NCBI GenBank assembly: GCA_022606425.2
Contig: JAHDVF020001564.1
Coordinates: 682,001-746,000 of the forward strand
Direction of reading: 5' to 3'
Source: Lepidostoma basale
Lineage: Eukaryota > Arthropoda > Insecta > Trichoptera > Lepidostomatidae
DNA length: 64,000 nt
Positions 40,130 to 49,509 of this stretch are shown piece after piece. A program made the translations under genes and the position numbers. The stretch's first letter is position 1. Each line of letters starts with the position of its first letter. The notes beneath the pieces were generated by a model. That model was not told the DNA's origin. It saw nothing but the letters and a program-made list of their open reading frames with translations, and did not search any database.

Positions 40130-40380
40130 TTCTTATATGAATGATGGTGTTATGAACAAAATAATGAAAGGATCATTAAGATGGTTTGGACATATGGAAA
40201 GAATGAATGAAGAAAGAATGGTAAAAAAATTATATGTTAACGATTTAAATGGAACCAGAAATAGAGGAAGACCGAGGAAAACGTGGCACGATCAAATAAA
40301 TCAAATATTGAATGTTGGCCATGTGAGGAGTCAGAGAAATCGACGCGCGTGCATGACATGTATGAATGTTTTTTATTTAT
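40130..40380 (+). pseudogene. LINE-A C-terminal remnant, upstream of a SINE
   Basis: Frame 40137-40391: NDGVMNKIMKGSLRWFGHME, GTRNRGRPRKTWHDQINQIL, RACMTCMNV. Interrupted at the MNV codons by a SINE; it resumes at 40611. Confidence 0.7.
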
Positions 40381-40384
40381 ATTT

Positions 40385-40610
40385 TTTTTAACTTTTATAC
40401 AATAGTTTGTTTGAACCCAATTACTGTATACAATTTATAGTTAAGCTTTTCTCGTGACATGTGACAGGTAGCCAATCTATCGCCATTTCATTTTCACGTG
40501 AATTCTGCACCAGACCAAAGACAGTGTGACAATCACACTGCCATCGCCGGGAATCGAACCCGGGACCTCGGTATGGAATCAGAGCTCTTACCACTCTGCC
40601 ACGAAGGTCG
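40385..40610 (-). mobile_element. tRNA-derived SINE inside LINE-A
   Basis: A and B boxes on minus as in the other copies. LINE-A continues as GAGAGAGGTGTGGCAGTCC immediately after it. Confidence 0.75.
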
Positions 40611-40690
40611 AGAGAGGTGTGGCAGTCCATTCTTTCTGCTTACCCCTACGGGGAGACAGAGTGATGGTTAGTTAGTTAGTTAGTTAGCTT
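40611..40690 (+). mobile_element. LINE-A 3' end, resumed
   Basis: CAGTCCATTCTTTCTGC, hairpin CCCCTACGGGG (UACG loop), then GTGATGGTTAG and (TTAG)n. Confidence 0.65.
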
Positions 40691-40954
40691 ATAAGGTATT
40701 CATATATGATATAATAGATAAATATATTATATCACCTGACCTTAAACTTACAACTTTATCGATTGATCCGTCATCGATTGTTCCAGAAGCGAAATAGTCT
40801 TTTCAATTATGGATATAAAATACCAATGCTACAGTACAGAATAATAGTAAAGCTGAGGCGATATTACAAAACAATTTTGTAAATTACAAGCAAACTATTT
40901 AGCTTTCTAATGAAAATATTTTATATTTATGTTTTCATATGATATTTCTTTTGT

Positions 40955-41400
40955 AGCCAACTAACTAACTTACCAACACGCCGTCTCTCTTAAGGAGAAG
41001 GCAAAATGAATGGACTGCCACATTTTTCCTTCCTTACATACTTCTTTCACTTCCTATATATTTCTCCGACTCCTCAAGTGGCCGACATTCAATATTTGAT
41101 TTATTTGATAGTGCCACGTTTTTCTCACGTTCATCGTAACATGCACGCTCGTCGATTTTTCCGACTTCGAATGTGACCGCCTTTCAGTATTTAAATAATT
41201 TGGTCATGACATACTTTCCTTGGTCTTCCACGGCTTCTCTTTCCATTTACACTGCTTATATACAACATTTTAATCATTTTTCTCTAGTCTGTTCGAGTAC
41301 TTAGAAGCTCGAGTCTGTTCATATGTCCAAAACATCTCAGGGATCCTATTTTTATTTTACTTCTGATGCAATCATCTGCAATTCATTTCTTTCTTCTCAC
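40955..41400 (-). pseudogene. LINE-A/LINE-B chimera
   Basis: 40955-41112 is LINE-A (ACATTCAATATTTGATTTA, GTGCCACGTTTTTCTCA). From 41113 it continues on the same strand as LINE-B (ATCGTAACATGCACGCTCG, TTCCGACTTCGAATGTGACC, CATATGTCCAAAACATCTCA). Confidence 0.6.
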
Positions 41401-41815
41401 TTTACTGTATAATGTATGCTGGATATACTATATTATATATTGGATACTGTGTCGATCATAATATGAAATTTACATAACTCATTTCGTACAAAAATTCACT
41501 TAAGACATTATGGCTCGTAAACACATATTTCTTTAAATAATATTCAGAGACAAGTTTGGTTTTGCAATTACAGCCTAAAGCTTTGTAATACATTTAGTAT
41601 TTGAATAAAGAACTCTTTTTTGTGTGAATTTCTTTGATTAACAAGTGAAACTAATTGAAAATTCTATATACGTATAGTTTAAAGCAGTTCAACCGGTTTC
41701 GGAATGCCGTAATCGTATATAGTATTCTATTGTCAGTATTATCAAATATTGATAAATATATATTTTATTTTGTCGTAGAAACGTATTCCATTTTGACAGG
41801 GCATTATCAATTGTC
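41401..41815. other. AT-rich, nothing recognised
   Basis: No supported feature. Confidence 0.3.
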
Positions 41816-41817
41816 AT

Positions 41818-42290
41818 TATATCAAATCAAATCAGTTTATTTTCTCAAAAGATATTACAAACAATTTTAATAGTTTAAGACATCTATTGAGAACAGGTAA
41901 AATATAATAAATATATAATACCAGGAACGCATGAGAAGCTCTCCAGGTCAAGAGTATTTGTCTTCTGAACGTACATTCACGAATATGAGACATCGATCTC
42001 CGAAGCGATCATGTTCAGCAGTTTGATTGCTCTCCCCACCGGCATCACCAGAGGCAGGGAGATAAAACAGTCTGTGCTGACGCTGTCGAAGATAACCACC
42101 CGGAACATAAAGATGGATAGCCTCCAAGATGACAGAATTCTCAAATAATCCCCTGATAAGTCTAAAGAAATGGGTAAGTGTGCACCCATCCTTTCTTATC
42201 TGTAAACTATTGGTCCCCAGCATGCCCAAGAGGAATGCAGTGGGATAAAGCCACGGATAGCTACCAAACACCCTCTATAGTATAATTCCA
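41818..42290 (-). pseudogene. LINE-E 3' region
   Basis: 3' end ATCAAATCAAATCAGTTTA at the left, 3' UTR, then frames 41977-42189 and 41948-42271: NSLQIRKDGCTLTHFFRLIR, ENSVILEAIHLYVPGGYLRQ, QRQHRLFYLPAS. A small frame slip separates the last part. Confidence 0.7.
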
Positions 42291-42369
42291 TAGAAAAACA
42301 AAACATGTCACTCTCAAAAAAGATAATAGGAACTGCCAAAAGAATAATGTAAATATAAAAAATACAGTA

Positions 42370-42440
42370 GAAATGCTTCGGCATTTCGTTGTCATCTTCT
42401 GGTATCATCTCACCAGAAGATACCAGCGAGCTGGCAAAAC
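42370..42440. repeat. Hairpin repeat ATCTTCTGGT/ACCAGAAGAT
   Basis: CATCTTCTGGT (from about 42393) and ACCAGAAGATACCAG (about 42411-42425) form an inverted repeat, followed by GGCAAAACCGGTCG. Confidence 0.5.
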
Positions 42441-42479
42441 CGGTCGATGACACAAACATCAGTAGATTTTAACTAAATA

Positions 42480-43045
42480 TACATCTTAAAAAGATTTTTT
42501 ACACTTTTTTTATAATCGTGTGACATGAACTTTTACCATTAAATTTTAAATAACAATATTAATATTAACAATAATAATCAAATGACAATTTGCTGAATTT
42601 AGAAATGACAGGAATTTTAATAATATCTTACATCCGATGTGAATGTCAATTAAATAATTTTAATAATAATATCTGATGGTTAGTTAGTTAGTTTAAAATC
42701 TTTTTAATTTAAAAAAAATAGATCTGTAACTCTAAAACGGAGTCATTGACTTTTATATGCTTTATTAAATTTTACGATTTAATCTTAAAATTCGTTGTCA
42801 TGATATTATTTTCTTAGCTAGGTAGTCTTTTTAACTTTCAAATGAGACTATTTTAAAGAAGAAAAAAAAACGCCGTTTATTTGAAGAGAAAGGAGATTGA
42901 AAAAAAGAAAAAATCCGTGTTTAAATTTTTAAAAATAAATCACCTCTATTTCTTAAGTTGATAACTTTTCCAAAAAATTTCGCATTTTTATCGATCATTT
43001 TTTGTCTAATTTTCGCACATTTCGTTTGATCAAATATCGAAAATA
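42480..43045. other. AT-rich with a solo LINE tail
   Basis: CTGATGGTTAGTTAGTTAG at 42672-42691 is an isolated LINE-A-type tail. Nothing else seen. Confidence 0.4.
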
Positions 43046-43049
43046 CACA

Positions 43050-43555
43050 CTAACCATCATCTCCGGAGGGGTAGGCAAAGAGGATGGATCGCTACAATGG
43101 CCTGTCCTGGCATACCTCTCGGGCTTCCTCTACATTCATACATCGTACCATGCACGCACGTCGATTATTCCGACTTCGAATGTGGCCGCCTTTTAGTAAT
43201 TGATTAATTTGGTCATGCCATGTTTTCCACGGTCGTCCTCGGCTTCTTTTCCCACTCACGCTGCTTGTGTACAACTTTTTAACCATTCTACTTTCATTCA
43301 TTCGTTCCATATGTCCAAACCATCTCAGGGATCCTTTTTTAATTTTATTCATGATGCAGTCATCTGCCTTACATTTCTTTCTTATATCATCGTTCGTTAC
43401 TCTATCATACAACGTTTTCCCGCACATTCTTCTTAGTGATCTCATTTCTACGCGTTTATCCTGCTTTCATCCTTCTTTTGCCAGCTCCAAACTTCACTTC
43501 CATACATGAGGGTTGGCACTAGAACTCCATTGTGTACTGCCATATTGGCTTCTGT
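43050..43555 (-). pseudogene. LINE-B C-terminal region, best copy
   Basis: Frame 43092-43445 (117 aa): MRSLRRMCGKTLYDRVTND, KADDCIMNKIKKGSLRWFGH, RMVKKLYTSSVSGKRSRGRP, WHDQINQLLKGGHIRSRNNR and RACMVRCMNVEEAREVCQDR. Upstream DNA (43446-43555) continues to KWSLVPTLMYGSEVW-like sequence with a frame slip. Confidence 0.75.
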
Positions 43556-43559
43556 GGAT

Positions 43560-44160
43560 ATATTTCTTATCTACCTTTGTACCCTTTTATTACCTGTTGT
43601 GAAAAATAATTTTAAAAATGGCTTATAAAACTTACTGGCCGTTATAATATGTAATGATTAACAAAATTTAATCGTAAAGATCTTTATTTTCGATGGAAAT
43701 ATAGTGCGAATAGCCATTTTAAATAGGTAGCGTATCTAGCAAATCTCAGGGTTGAGATAACCCATTTTTAATTGGATCAGTGGCGCGCGCTCATGACATA
43801 TTTGGACAAGTCAAACGTGCCTATACCGTTAGCGCCGGACTTGGGGCGGACTCTTGCCAATGAAGCAGGGGTGATTGAAACGAAAGAATTATCAGGGAAG
43901 AAAAACCATGTGAATTTTTCGTTACTATGCAAAATGGAAATCTTCAGAAATACTGGACACATTTGAGAGAAGGTTCTTACGGAATATTCTTGGGTCCTTG
44001 ATCGATGGTTGAACCCGGATAATAAAATAGGATGTTTATTAGAGGTATGCAATACATATTCAAAATGAAAAATAACACGTTAATATCTATGATAATGGCT
44101 TTATTTAATAGATAATGTTATGCCATTATTGTTTAAATATGATTTCGGGCATACGAGTGC
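43560..44160. other. No feature recognised
   Basis: Frames at 43772 and 43777 overlap on opposite strands and show no family motif. Confidence 0.3.
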
Positions 44161-44400
44161 CACGGCTAGCTCGAATGAAGCGCAATCGTGAAATCCAATT
44201 TTGTGGATGCGTATAAAAGTCTTTGTGGATGCGTATTATCCACTAGAGTGTATGTGGTGCGAAAACGATCAATGGTCTTCCGAATAACTTGCTCGGATGG
44301 ACGATTATGTCGACCGTAAAATGGACGTAGTGCACGATAAGTTTGGTGAACCGAACGATGATTTTCAAAATAAATTTGCATGCACAAAAACTTAGCGCCA
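44161..44400 (-). pseudogene. Transposase N-terminal HTH fragment (DUF4817-like)
   Basis: Frame 44166-44387: YFENHRSVHQTYRALRPFYG, NRPSEQVIRKTIDRFRTTYT, LVDNTHPQR. The layout (repeated-tract HTH with tyrRALR..., P...TI...IDRF) matches the insect HTH that starts Tc1-like transposases. No catalytic domain is present. Confidence 0.6.
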
Positions 44401-45295
44401 GCGCCAAAACTTAATTGATCGCTCCCCAGTATCTACATCCGACACAGATATCTCTCCTAAAAAAGCAATAAAACTTCTTGGCGTCCATCTAGAGACTGAT
44501 CTTTCATTGAACTCAAATCAATAAAACAGTCAGCAATTGCTTCTTTCATCTAAGGCAATTAAGATCCATAAAAAGAAATATTCCCATTGACAGTTTTAAA
44601 ACATTGATCAATCCCTTCGTCGTATCCCGACTAGATTACTGCAATGGTGTCTACGCCAACATCCCCAAACAGCAAATAAATAAACTCCAGTCTGCATTCA
44701 ATGCAGCAGCAAGACTGATAAGGGGTGTGCCAAAGAGTTCTTTTACATACAGCATCTTAAGGAGCTCCACTGGCTGAAAAGTCCAGAAAAGATACAATAC
44801 AAGCTCTGCTGGACGGTCTATAAGGCGTTGCATGGAATGGCACCAGCTTGTATATCTGAACTCTGCATCAACGAGAACCTGAATGCTAGACAATCTACAT
44901 TGCGATCAGCTAAGTCTTCTGCGATCGGTAGATTGACTGTGCCAAAACGCTGTCCAAGCACAAACTTTGGCGACCGAGCCTTCGCGGTAGCCGGCCCTTC
45001 AGCCTGGGACAGTCTTCCAGCAGACCTTAAGTGCATTGAGAATCAATCAGAGTTTAGATCGAGACTCAAAACGCACCTTTTCAAATTATCATTTCCTGAC
45101 AGGAAGGGCTGATCGATTTCGTCGGGTGCAGCCCTCATACAAAATATGTTTATATATATTTTTTATTATTATTATTATCTAGTTGATAAAACGGAGCATC
45201 TTCTACAGCGCCCTTGAGATGAGCAATTCATAAAAATTGCGCTTTATAAATTATCCAATTTATTATTATTATTATTATTATTAACAGTCTGTAGA
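44401..45295 (+). pseudogene. LINE-R (CR1/L2-like) ORF2 end and 3' UTR
   Basis: Fragments in shifting frames: KKAIKLLGVHLETDLSLNSN (44455 onward), FVVSRLDYCNGVYANIPKQQ, then frame 44828-45112: MHGMAPACISELCINENLNA, RLTVPKRCPSTNFGDRAFAV, AGPSAWDSLPADL. The RL.VP......GDRAF..AGP..WNSLP signature is characteristic of CR1/L2-type LINEs. The 3' UTR ends GCGCCCTTGAGATGAGC, ATAAAAATTGCGC and (ATT)n. Confidence 0.8.
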
Positions 45296-45309
45296 AACAA
45301 TGTTGCCAG

Positions 45310-45470
45310 TTTAAAAACCAAACCTCTAAAAAAACATATTTGTAAACAATTTTATAATATTTTAAATATCTATATATTATCACTGAGGAAGGGCTGGTTA
45401 GTCCGAAACATGTTTGATTTTTAATTTTAATTTGTTTAAAAAGTGAGTGTTGTATAGAAAGTACATTAAA
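45310..45470 (+). repeat. PLE-associated repeat with hammerhead-like motif, plus copy
   Basis: ATAATATTTTAAATATCTAT, the motif, then TTGATTTTTAATTTTAATTT and GTGAGTGTTGTATAG. The same about 130 bp occurs inverted at 48350-48480 next to a PLE frame. Confidence 0.6.
45379..45418 (+). ncRNA. Hammerhead-ribozyme-like motif
   Basis: CTGAGGA core 45383-45389; stem II GGGCT 45391-45395 with AGTCC 45400-45404, loop GGTT; GAAA 45405-45408; palindrome ACATGT 45408-45413; T45414 as the NUH base; stem I ATCA 45379-45382 with TGAT 45415-45418. One unpaired A (45390) lies between core and stem II. Confidence 0.5.
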
Positions 45471-45474
45471 AATA

Positions 45475-45812
45475 TAACTAACTAACTAACTAACCATCAC
45501 GCCATCTCCCTGAAAGGGTAGGCAGAAAGAATGGACTGTCACACTTTTACTGATGCGGCACTCCATCCTTCTCTTTTCGCTCCGCGGGAGACGCGGTGTG
45601 ATGGGTTGCGAACCTCATCGCCACCAATAGGCATCTCCCGCGCACACTCTGATCGTGCAACACCCACAAAATAAATCTTAAATAAATAATATAAAATACA
45701 ATGATATAAAATAAAATAACAAAATAAAAATAATTTACCACAAAATGTTCTTTTTAGATGGTGCACATATTGTCTATTTAATTTATGTTTCACGAATCCG
45801 TCGTTTTTTTAA
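45475..45812 (-). mobile_element. S1 short non-autonomous retroelement, copy 4
   Basis: (CTAA)n, CCATCACGCCATCTCCC, TGCGGCACTCCATCC, GGGAGACGCGGTGTGATGG, ending at TTCACGAATCCGTCG, the reversed S1 start. Near full length. Confidence 0.7.
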
Positions 45813-45889
45813 TTTAGCACATAATGTAATAACACATAATGTTTTTTTCGATGTTGCATACGAGTATGTTGACATGGACGATCCGGACT

Positions 45890-45940
45890 TTTGTGTTTAT
45901 TTAATTTATGTTCAACGTATCCACCGTTTTTTTAAATTAG
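45890..45940 (-). mobile_element. S1 5'-end fragment
   Basis: ATTTAATTTATGTTCAACG TATCCACCG reversed is the beginning of S1, lying about 85 bp from the start of copy 4. Confidence 0.5.
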
Positions 45941-45974
45941 CTGTAATTAGGCACTTAACCAGCAAGAACTTAAA

Positions 45975-47212
45975 AATATAACTAACTAACTAACTAACTA
46001 ACCATCACGCCGTCTCCCCGAAGGGGTAGGCAAAAAGAATGGACTGCCACACCTTTCTTTCCTGACATATTTCTCTCGCTTCCTCAACATTCATACATCG
46101 TGTCATGCACGCGCGTCGATTTCTCTGACTCCTCACATGGCCGACATTCAATATTTGATTTATTTGATCGTGCCACGTTTTCCTCGGTCTTCCTCTATTT
46201 CTGGTTCCATTTACATCATTAACATATAATTTTTTTACCATTCTTTCTTCATTCATTCTTTCCATATGTCCAAACCATCTTAATGATCCTTTCATTATTT
46301 TGTTCATGACACCATCATTCGCACCGCATTCACTTCTTATATTTTCATTCGACACTCTATCATACACAGAATATCCACACATTCGTCTAAGAGATCTCAT
46401 TTCTACTGCATTTATTCTACTTTCATCCTTCCTTTGCCAGTTCCATGCTTCGCTTCCATACATAAGGGTCGGTAGAAGAACACCATTGTGCACTGCCATT
46501 CTAGCTTTTTTGGATAGGTTTTGTTTGCGATGACAACTTTAAGTGCACCATTCACTTTGTTGCCTGCCCCAACCCTTCTTTCAATATCCCTCTCCACTCG
46601 CCCATCTCTTGTAAACATACTACCTAAATACACAACTCAACTACTTGCTCCAAGTTTTCACCATTCACGCTAATGTTGCAGACTGTCGTGGTTTCTTCCT
46701 TTTCAAAAATCATTACCTTGGACTTATTAACATTCATCATCAGATCATTTCGCATGCATACCTCCTACATACAATTCACCAGGACTTGTAGTTCATGCTC
46801 GTTGTCAGCAAGTAGGACAGCGTCATCCGCATACAAGAGACAGCTTACTGACACTCCGCTCATTTTGGCACCTACATCCAACCCTTTCAGCTCTCTCATA
46901 CAATTGTCCATATACAGATTAAATAACCACGGGGACATTACGCAACCTTGTTTGACACCTTTATTGATATCAAACCAGGCTGTAAGATCTCCATTTACTC
47001 TGACACTAGCAGTGCTTTCCGTGTATAGTGACTTAATGGCCGTGATCAGTTTTGTACTTATTCCATATTCAGACAATATTTTCCATAACTTTTCTCTATT
47101 AACGTAATCATATGCTTTTTGTAAGTCGACAAATGCACAGAAAAGTTTGCGATTTTTGGCCAGAAACTTCTCTGTCAATGTACGAAGTCCAAAAATTTGA
47201 TCCATACATCCT
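45975..47212 (-). pseudogene. LINE-A reverse transcriptase, longest copy
   Basis: Palm domain in frame 46765-47205: LFCAFVDLQKAYDYVNREKL (motif A, FVDLQKAYD), VKQGCVMSPWLFNLYMDN (motif B) and CLLYADDAVLLADNEHELQV (motif C, catalytic YADD). The link region (46412-46633: YLGSMFTRDGRVERDIERRV) follows after a slip, then frame 46005-46499 (164 aa): MYGSEAWNWQRKDESRINAV to FAYPFGETA, its natural end. At least two frameshifts. The 3' terminus has CCCCGAAGGGG (UUCG loop when reversed) and (CTAA)n. The N-terminal endonuclease is truncated away. Confidence 0.85.
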
Positions 47213-47284
47213 CAAAAAAATATATATTACATATATATAAAATATAAAAGTTCGTGTTGTTTACAAAGTTTAAAACTGTTGTGT

Positions 47285-47680
47285 ATCCCTTGGAGTATTG
47301 GTCTCGGGGCGGTGTATGGCCGCTGGCCCGTCACGCAGGTCCTTTAACCAGGCCACTTCCGTCTCGCCCTCCCTCGCCCGGGTCAGTGTTGGGTCACTCA
47401 GACACTCCGCTCCGGGGCTATTTCGGTTAAGTACCGCCGCTGCCCTTTGCTCGTTGCGGGCATACCGCTACAGGAAATTGCTGCTAACGTATTCCCCGCT
47501 ATTCATATCGGACGTTTATCAACCCATCACGGCAAATTGAATTCAGCGTTTTACGATTTTGACGCAAATCATTATTATCATCAACCAACCAACCATCAAC
47601 CAGCCTTTAGTCGTCCAGTGTTGGACATAGCTCTCCATTCCCGACTTCCATAACTCTCTATCGCTAAAAATCGTTATATA
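47285..47680 (-). mobile_element. Unidentified element with RTE-like 3' end
   Basis: On minus, the end AGCTATGTCCAACACTGGAC, CAGCCTTTAGTCG (plus) and AACCAACCAACC resemble RTE-like termini. The GC-richer 47300-47480 has no motif I recognise. Confidence 0.35.
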
Positions 47681-47689
47681 CTCGTATTT

Positions 47690-48232
47690 AACTAACTAAC
47701 TAACTAACTAATCTGCAGCCAAAATGACCTTTATACCGAAGTACGTAAACAAGTCAGTAAAGCCTCTGCCGTGTCAGGATGCCTGAAGAATCTGGTCTGG
47801 AAGAACAAGCACATGCGTGTCGACAGCAAGATCAGAATCTATAAAAAATGCGTGCGACTTATCATGACGTACGCTGTAGAGACGCGGGCTGACACTGTGC
47901 GAACCAAGGGACTACTAAGAACATCGGAGATGAAGGTCCTAAGATCAATTACTGGAAAAACCCTCCGAGATCGTGCCCGCAACGTAGATATGAGAAAAAC
48001 TTGCGGAATAAAGGATATCGTTCAGTAGATCCAGAAGAAGATACTGGAGGGACCATGTAGCCCGAATGGATGGTGACAGACTTGCATATACAGCCGCTTA
48101 TGAAATCCCCTCCGGACACCGCCCACCTGGAAGACCGCCTAAGAGATGGAGGGACAGCTAGATCTCATCATCCGACGAGACATGATTTCTGTGTCACAGA
48201 TCGTCAGATCTATTAAAAAAAGAAGAAAGAAG
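47690..48232 (+). pseudogene. LINE family N, longest copy
   Basis: Frame 47771-48028: MSGCLKNLVWKNKHMRVDSK, RIYKKCVRLIMTYAVETRAD, SEMKVLRSITGKTLRDRARN. Continues at DNA level to CACCTGGAAGACCGCC, GACGAGACATGATTTCTGTG and a GAAGAAAGAAGAAG tail. A (CTAA)6 run precedes it. Confidence 0.65.
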
Positions 48233-48235
48233 AAG

Positions 48236-48345
48236 AACTAACTAACCATCACGCCGTCTCCCCGAAGGGAAATGCAGAAAGTATGGATATGCATACTTTT
48301 CTTTTTTCATATATTTCTCTGGATTCCTCAACATCTCTTCTTTTA
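48236..48345 (-). mobile_element. LINE-A 3' end fragment
   Basis: AACTAACCATCACGCCGTC, CCCCGAAGGG, then a degraded TTTCATATATTTCTCTGG. Confidence 0.55.
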
Positions 48346-48349
48346 TATA

Positions 48350-48479
48350 CTTTGTATACAACAATCACTTTTTAAACTAATTAAAATTAAATATCAAACA
48401 TGTTTCGGACTACCCAGCCCTTCCTCAGATATTTTATATAGATATTTAAAATATTATAAAATTTCTTCTTAAAGCAATC
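48350..48479 (-). repeat. PLE-associated repeat with hammerhead-like motif, minus copy
   Basis: Inverse of 45330-45460. On minus: CTGAGGA (48428-48422), stem II GGGCT/AGTCC, GAAA (48406-48403), ACATGT, T. Stem I is weaker than in the plus copy because two bases are missing before the core. Confidence 0.55.
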
Positions 48480-48626
48480 TTGAATTCTCCAGCTCCCATC
48501 AATAATAATAACCAATGGCGTAGATTTTTATACATTAATAATTTAACAAATATAATTTCAAAACAACTCCCATGTGACATTAGACCCGCGTTTTATACAA
48601 ACAATAATTTAGGTAAATTAATTAAA
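48480..48626 (+). pseudogene. Penelope-like element remnant, upstream part
   Basis: Reads LPCDIRPAFYTNNNLGKLIK, the conserved RPAF..NNNLGKLIK block that precedes the GIY-YIG endonuclease in Penelope-like elements. The frame continues after a LINE-C insertion as YNKDKEDKFSQSG at 49256. Confidence 0.65.
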
Positions 48627-49246
48627 AATATGCCCGAACGGATAGTGACGTCGAAAGAAGGGTTGGTGCGGGTAACAAAGTGAATGGAGCTTTAAAAATA
48701 GTTATTGGAAACAAGAATTTATCAATGAAAGCGAAAACGGCCGTTCACAATGGAGTTCTGGTCCCAACTCTAATGTATGGAAGCGAAGCATGGAACTGGC
48801 AGAAGAAGGATGAGAGTAGAATAAATGCGGTAGAGATGAGGTCTCTAAGACGTATGTGTGGTAGAACGATATACGACAGAATCTCAAATGCTGATATAAG
48901 AAAGGAATGCAGAGCGGAAGAAGGTATTATGAACAAAATTATGAAAGGATCGCTGCGTTGGTTCGGACATATGGAACGCATGGATGGAGAAAGAATGGTT
49001 AAGAAAGTATACGTTAATGATGTAAATGGGGTACGAAGTCGAGGCAGACCGAGGAAAACATGGCATGACCAAATTAATCAAATTTTAAAGGTTGGTCATG
49101 TTAGAAGTCGGAGGAATCGACGTGCGTGTATGACCCGTTGTATGAATGTGGAGGAAGCTAGAGAGGTTTGCCAGGATAGAGTAGTGTGGCGGTCCATTCT
49201 CTCTGCCTACCCCTGCGGGGAAACCGCGTGATGGTTTGTTTGTTTG
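48627..49246 (+). pseudogene. LINE-C C-terminal region, intact frame, with 9-bp TSD
   Basis: TTAATTAAA at 48618-48626 and 49247-49255. Frame 48680-49231 (183 aa): MNGALKIVIGNKNLSMKAKT, MYGSEAWNWQKKDESRI, SLRRMCGRTIYDRISNADIR, RWFGHMERMDGERMVKKVYV, RSRGRPRKTWHDQINQIL, RACMTRCMNVEEAREVCQDR and ending CGETA stop. Hairpin CCCCTGCGGGG (UGCG loop) and a TTTG-type tail. No internal stops, so relatively young; 5'-truncated. Confidence 0.85.
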
Positions 49247-49500
49247 TTAATTAAATATAATAAAGACAAGGAAGATAAATTTTCTCAATCGGGGATTTTT
49301 ATAAACTCTAATGTAATGATTGCTCATCTTATTATATAGGTAAAACAAGGCTCTAGTAAGGTCTCTAATAATATTTTTTCTGAATTTGCTAACCACCTCA
49401 TTGAAAAAGATCATTCATTTAATAAAGATAATGGCGTTGAAATTTTGCATGTTAATAATATTAATATATAATAACTTTGAGCAATCTCGAAATTTAAGAA
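49247..49500 (+). pseudogene. Penelope-like element remnant, downstream part
   Basis: LIKYNKDKEDKFSQSGIF, then after a stop EFANHLIEKDHSFNKDNGVE and ILHVNN, resembling the GIY-YIG endonuclease C-terminus (FANHL...H......ILH). Parallel to 4235-4580. Confidence 0.6.
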
Positions 49501-49509
49501 ATTAAAAAA

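Noticed and set aside
42392..42428. Hammerhead core at CCAGAAGATGACAACGAAATG
   Set aside because: The read has AGAAGATG and CGAAATG but no CTGANGA/GAAA core in the right order; treated as a plain hairpin repeat.
45745..45981. 78-codon frame as a gene
   Set aside because: It is made of two reversed S1 5' ends.
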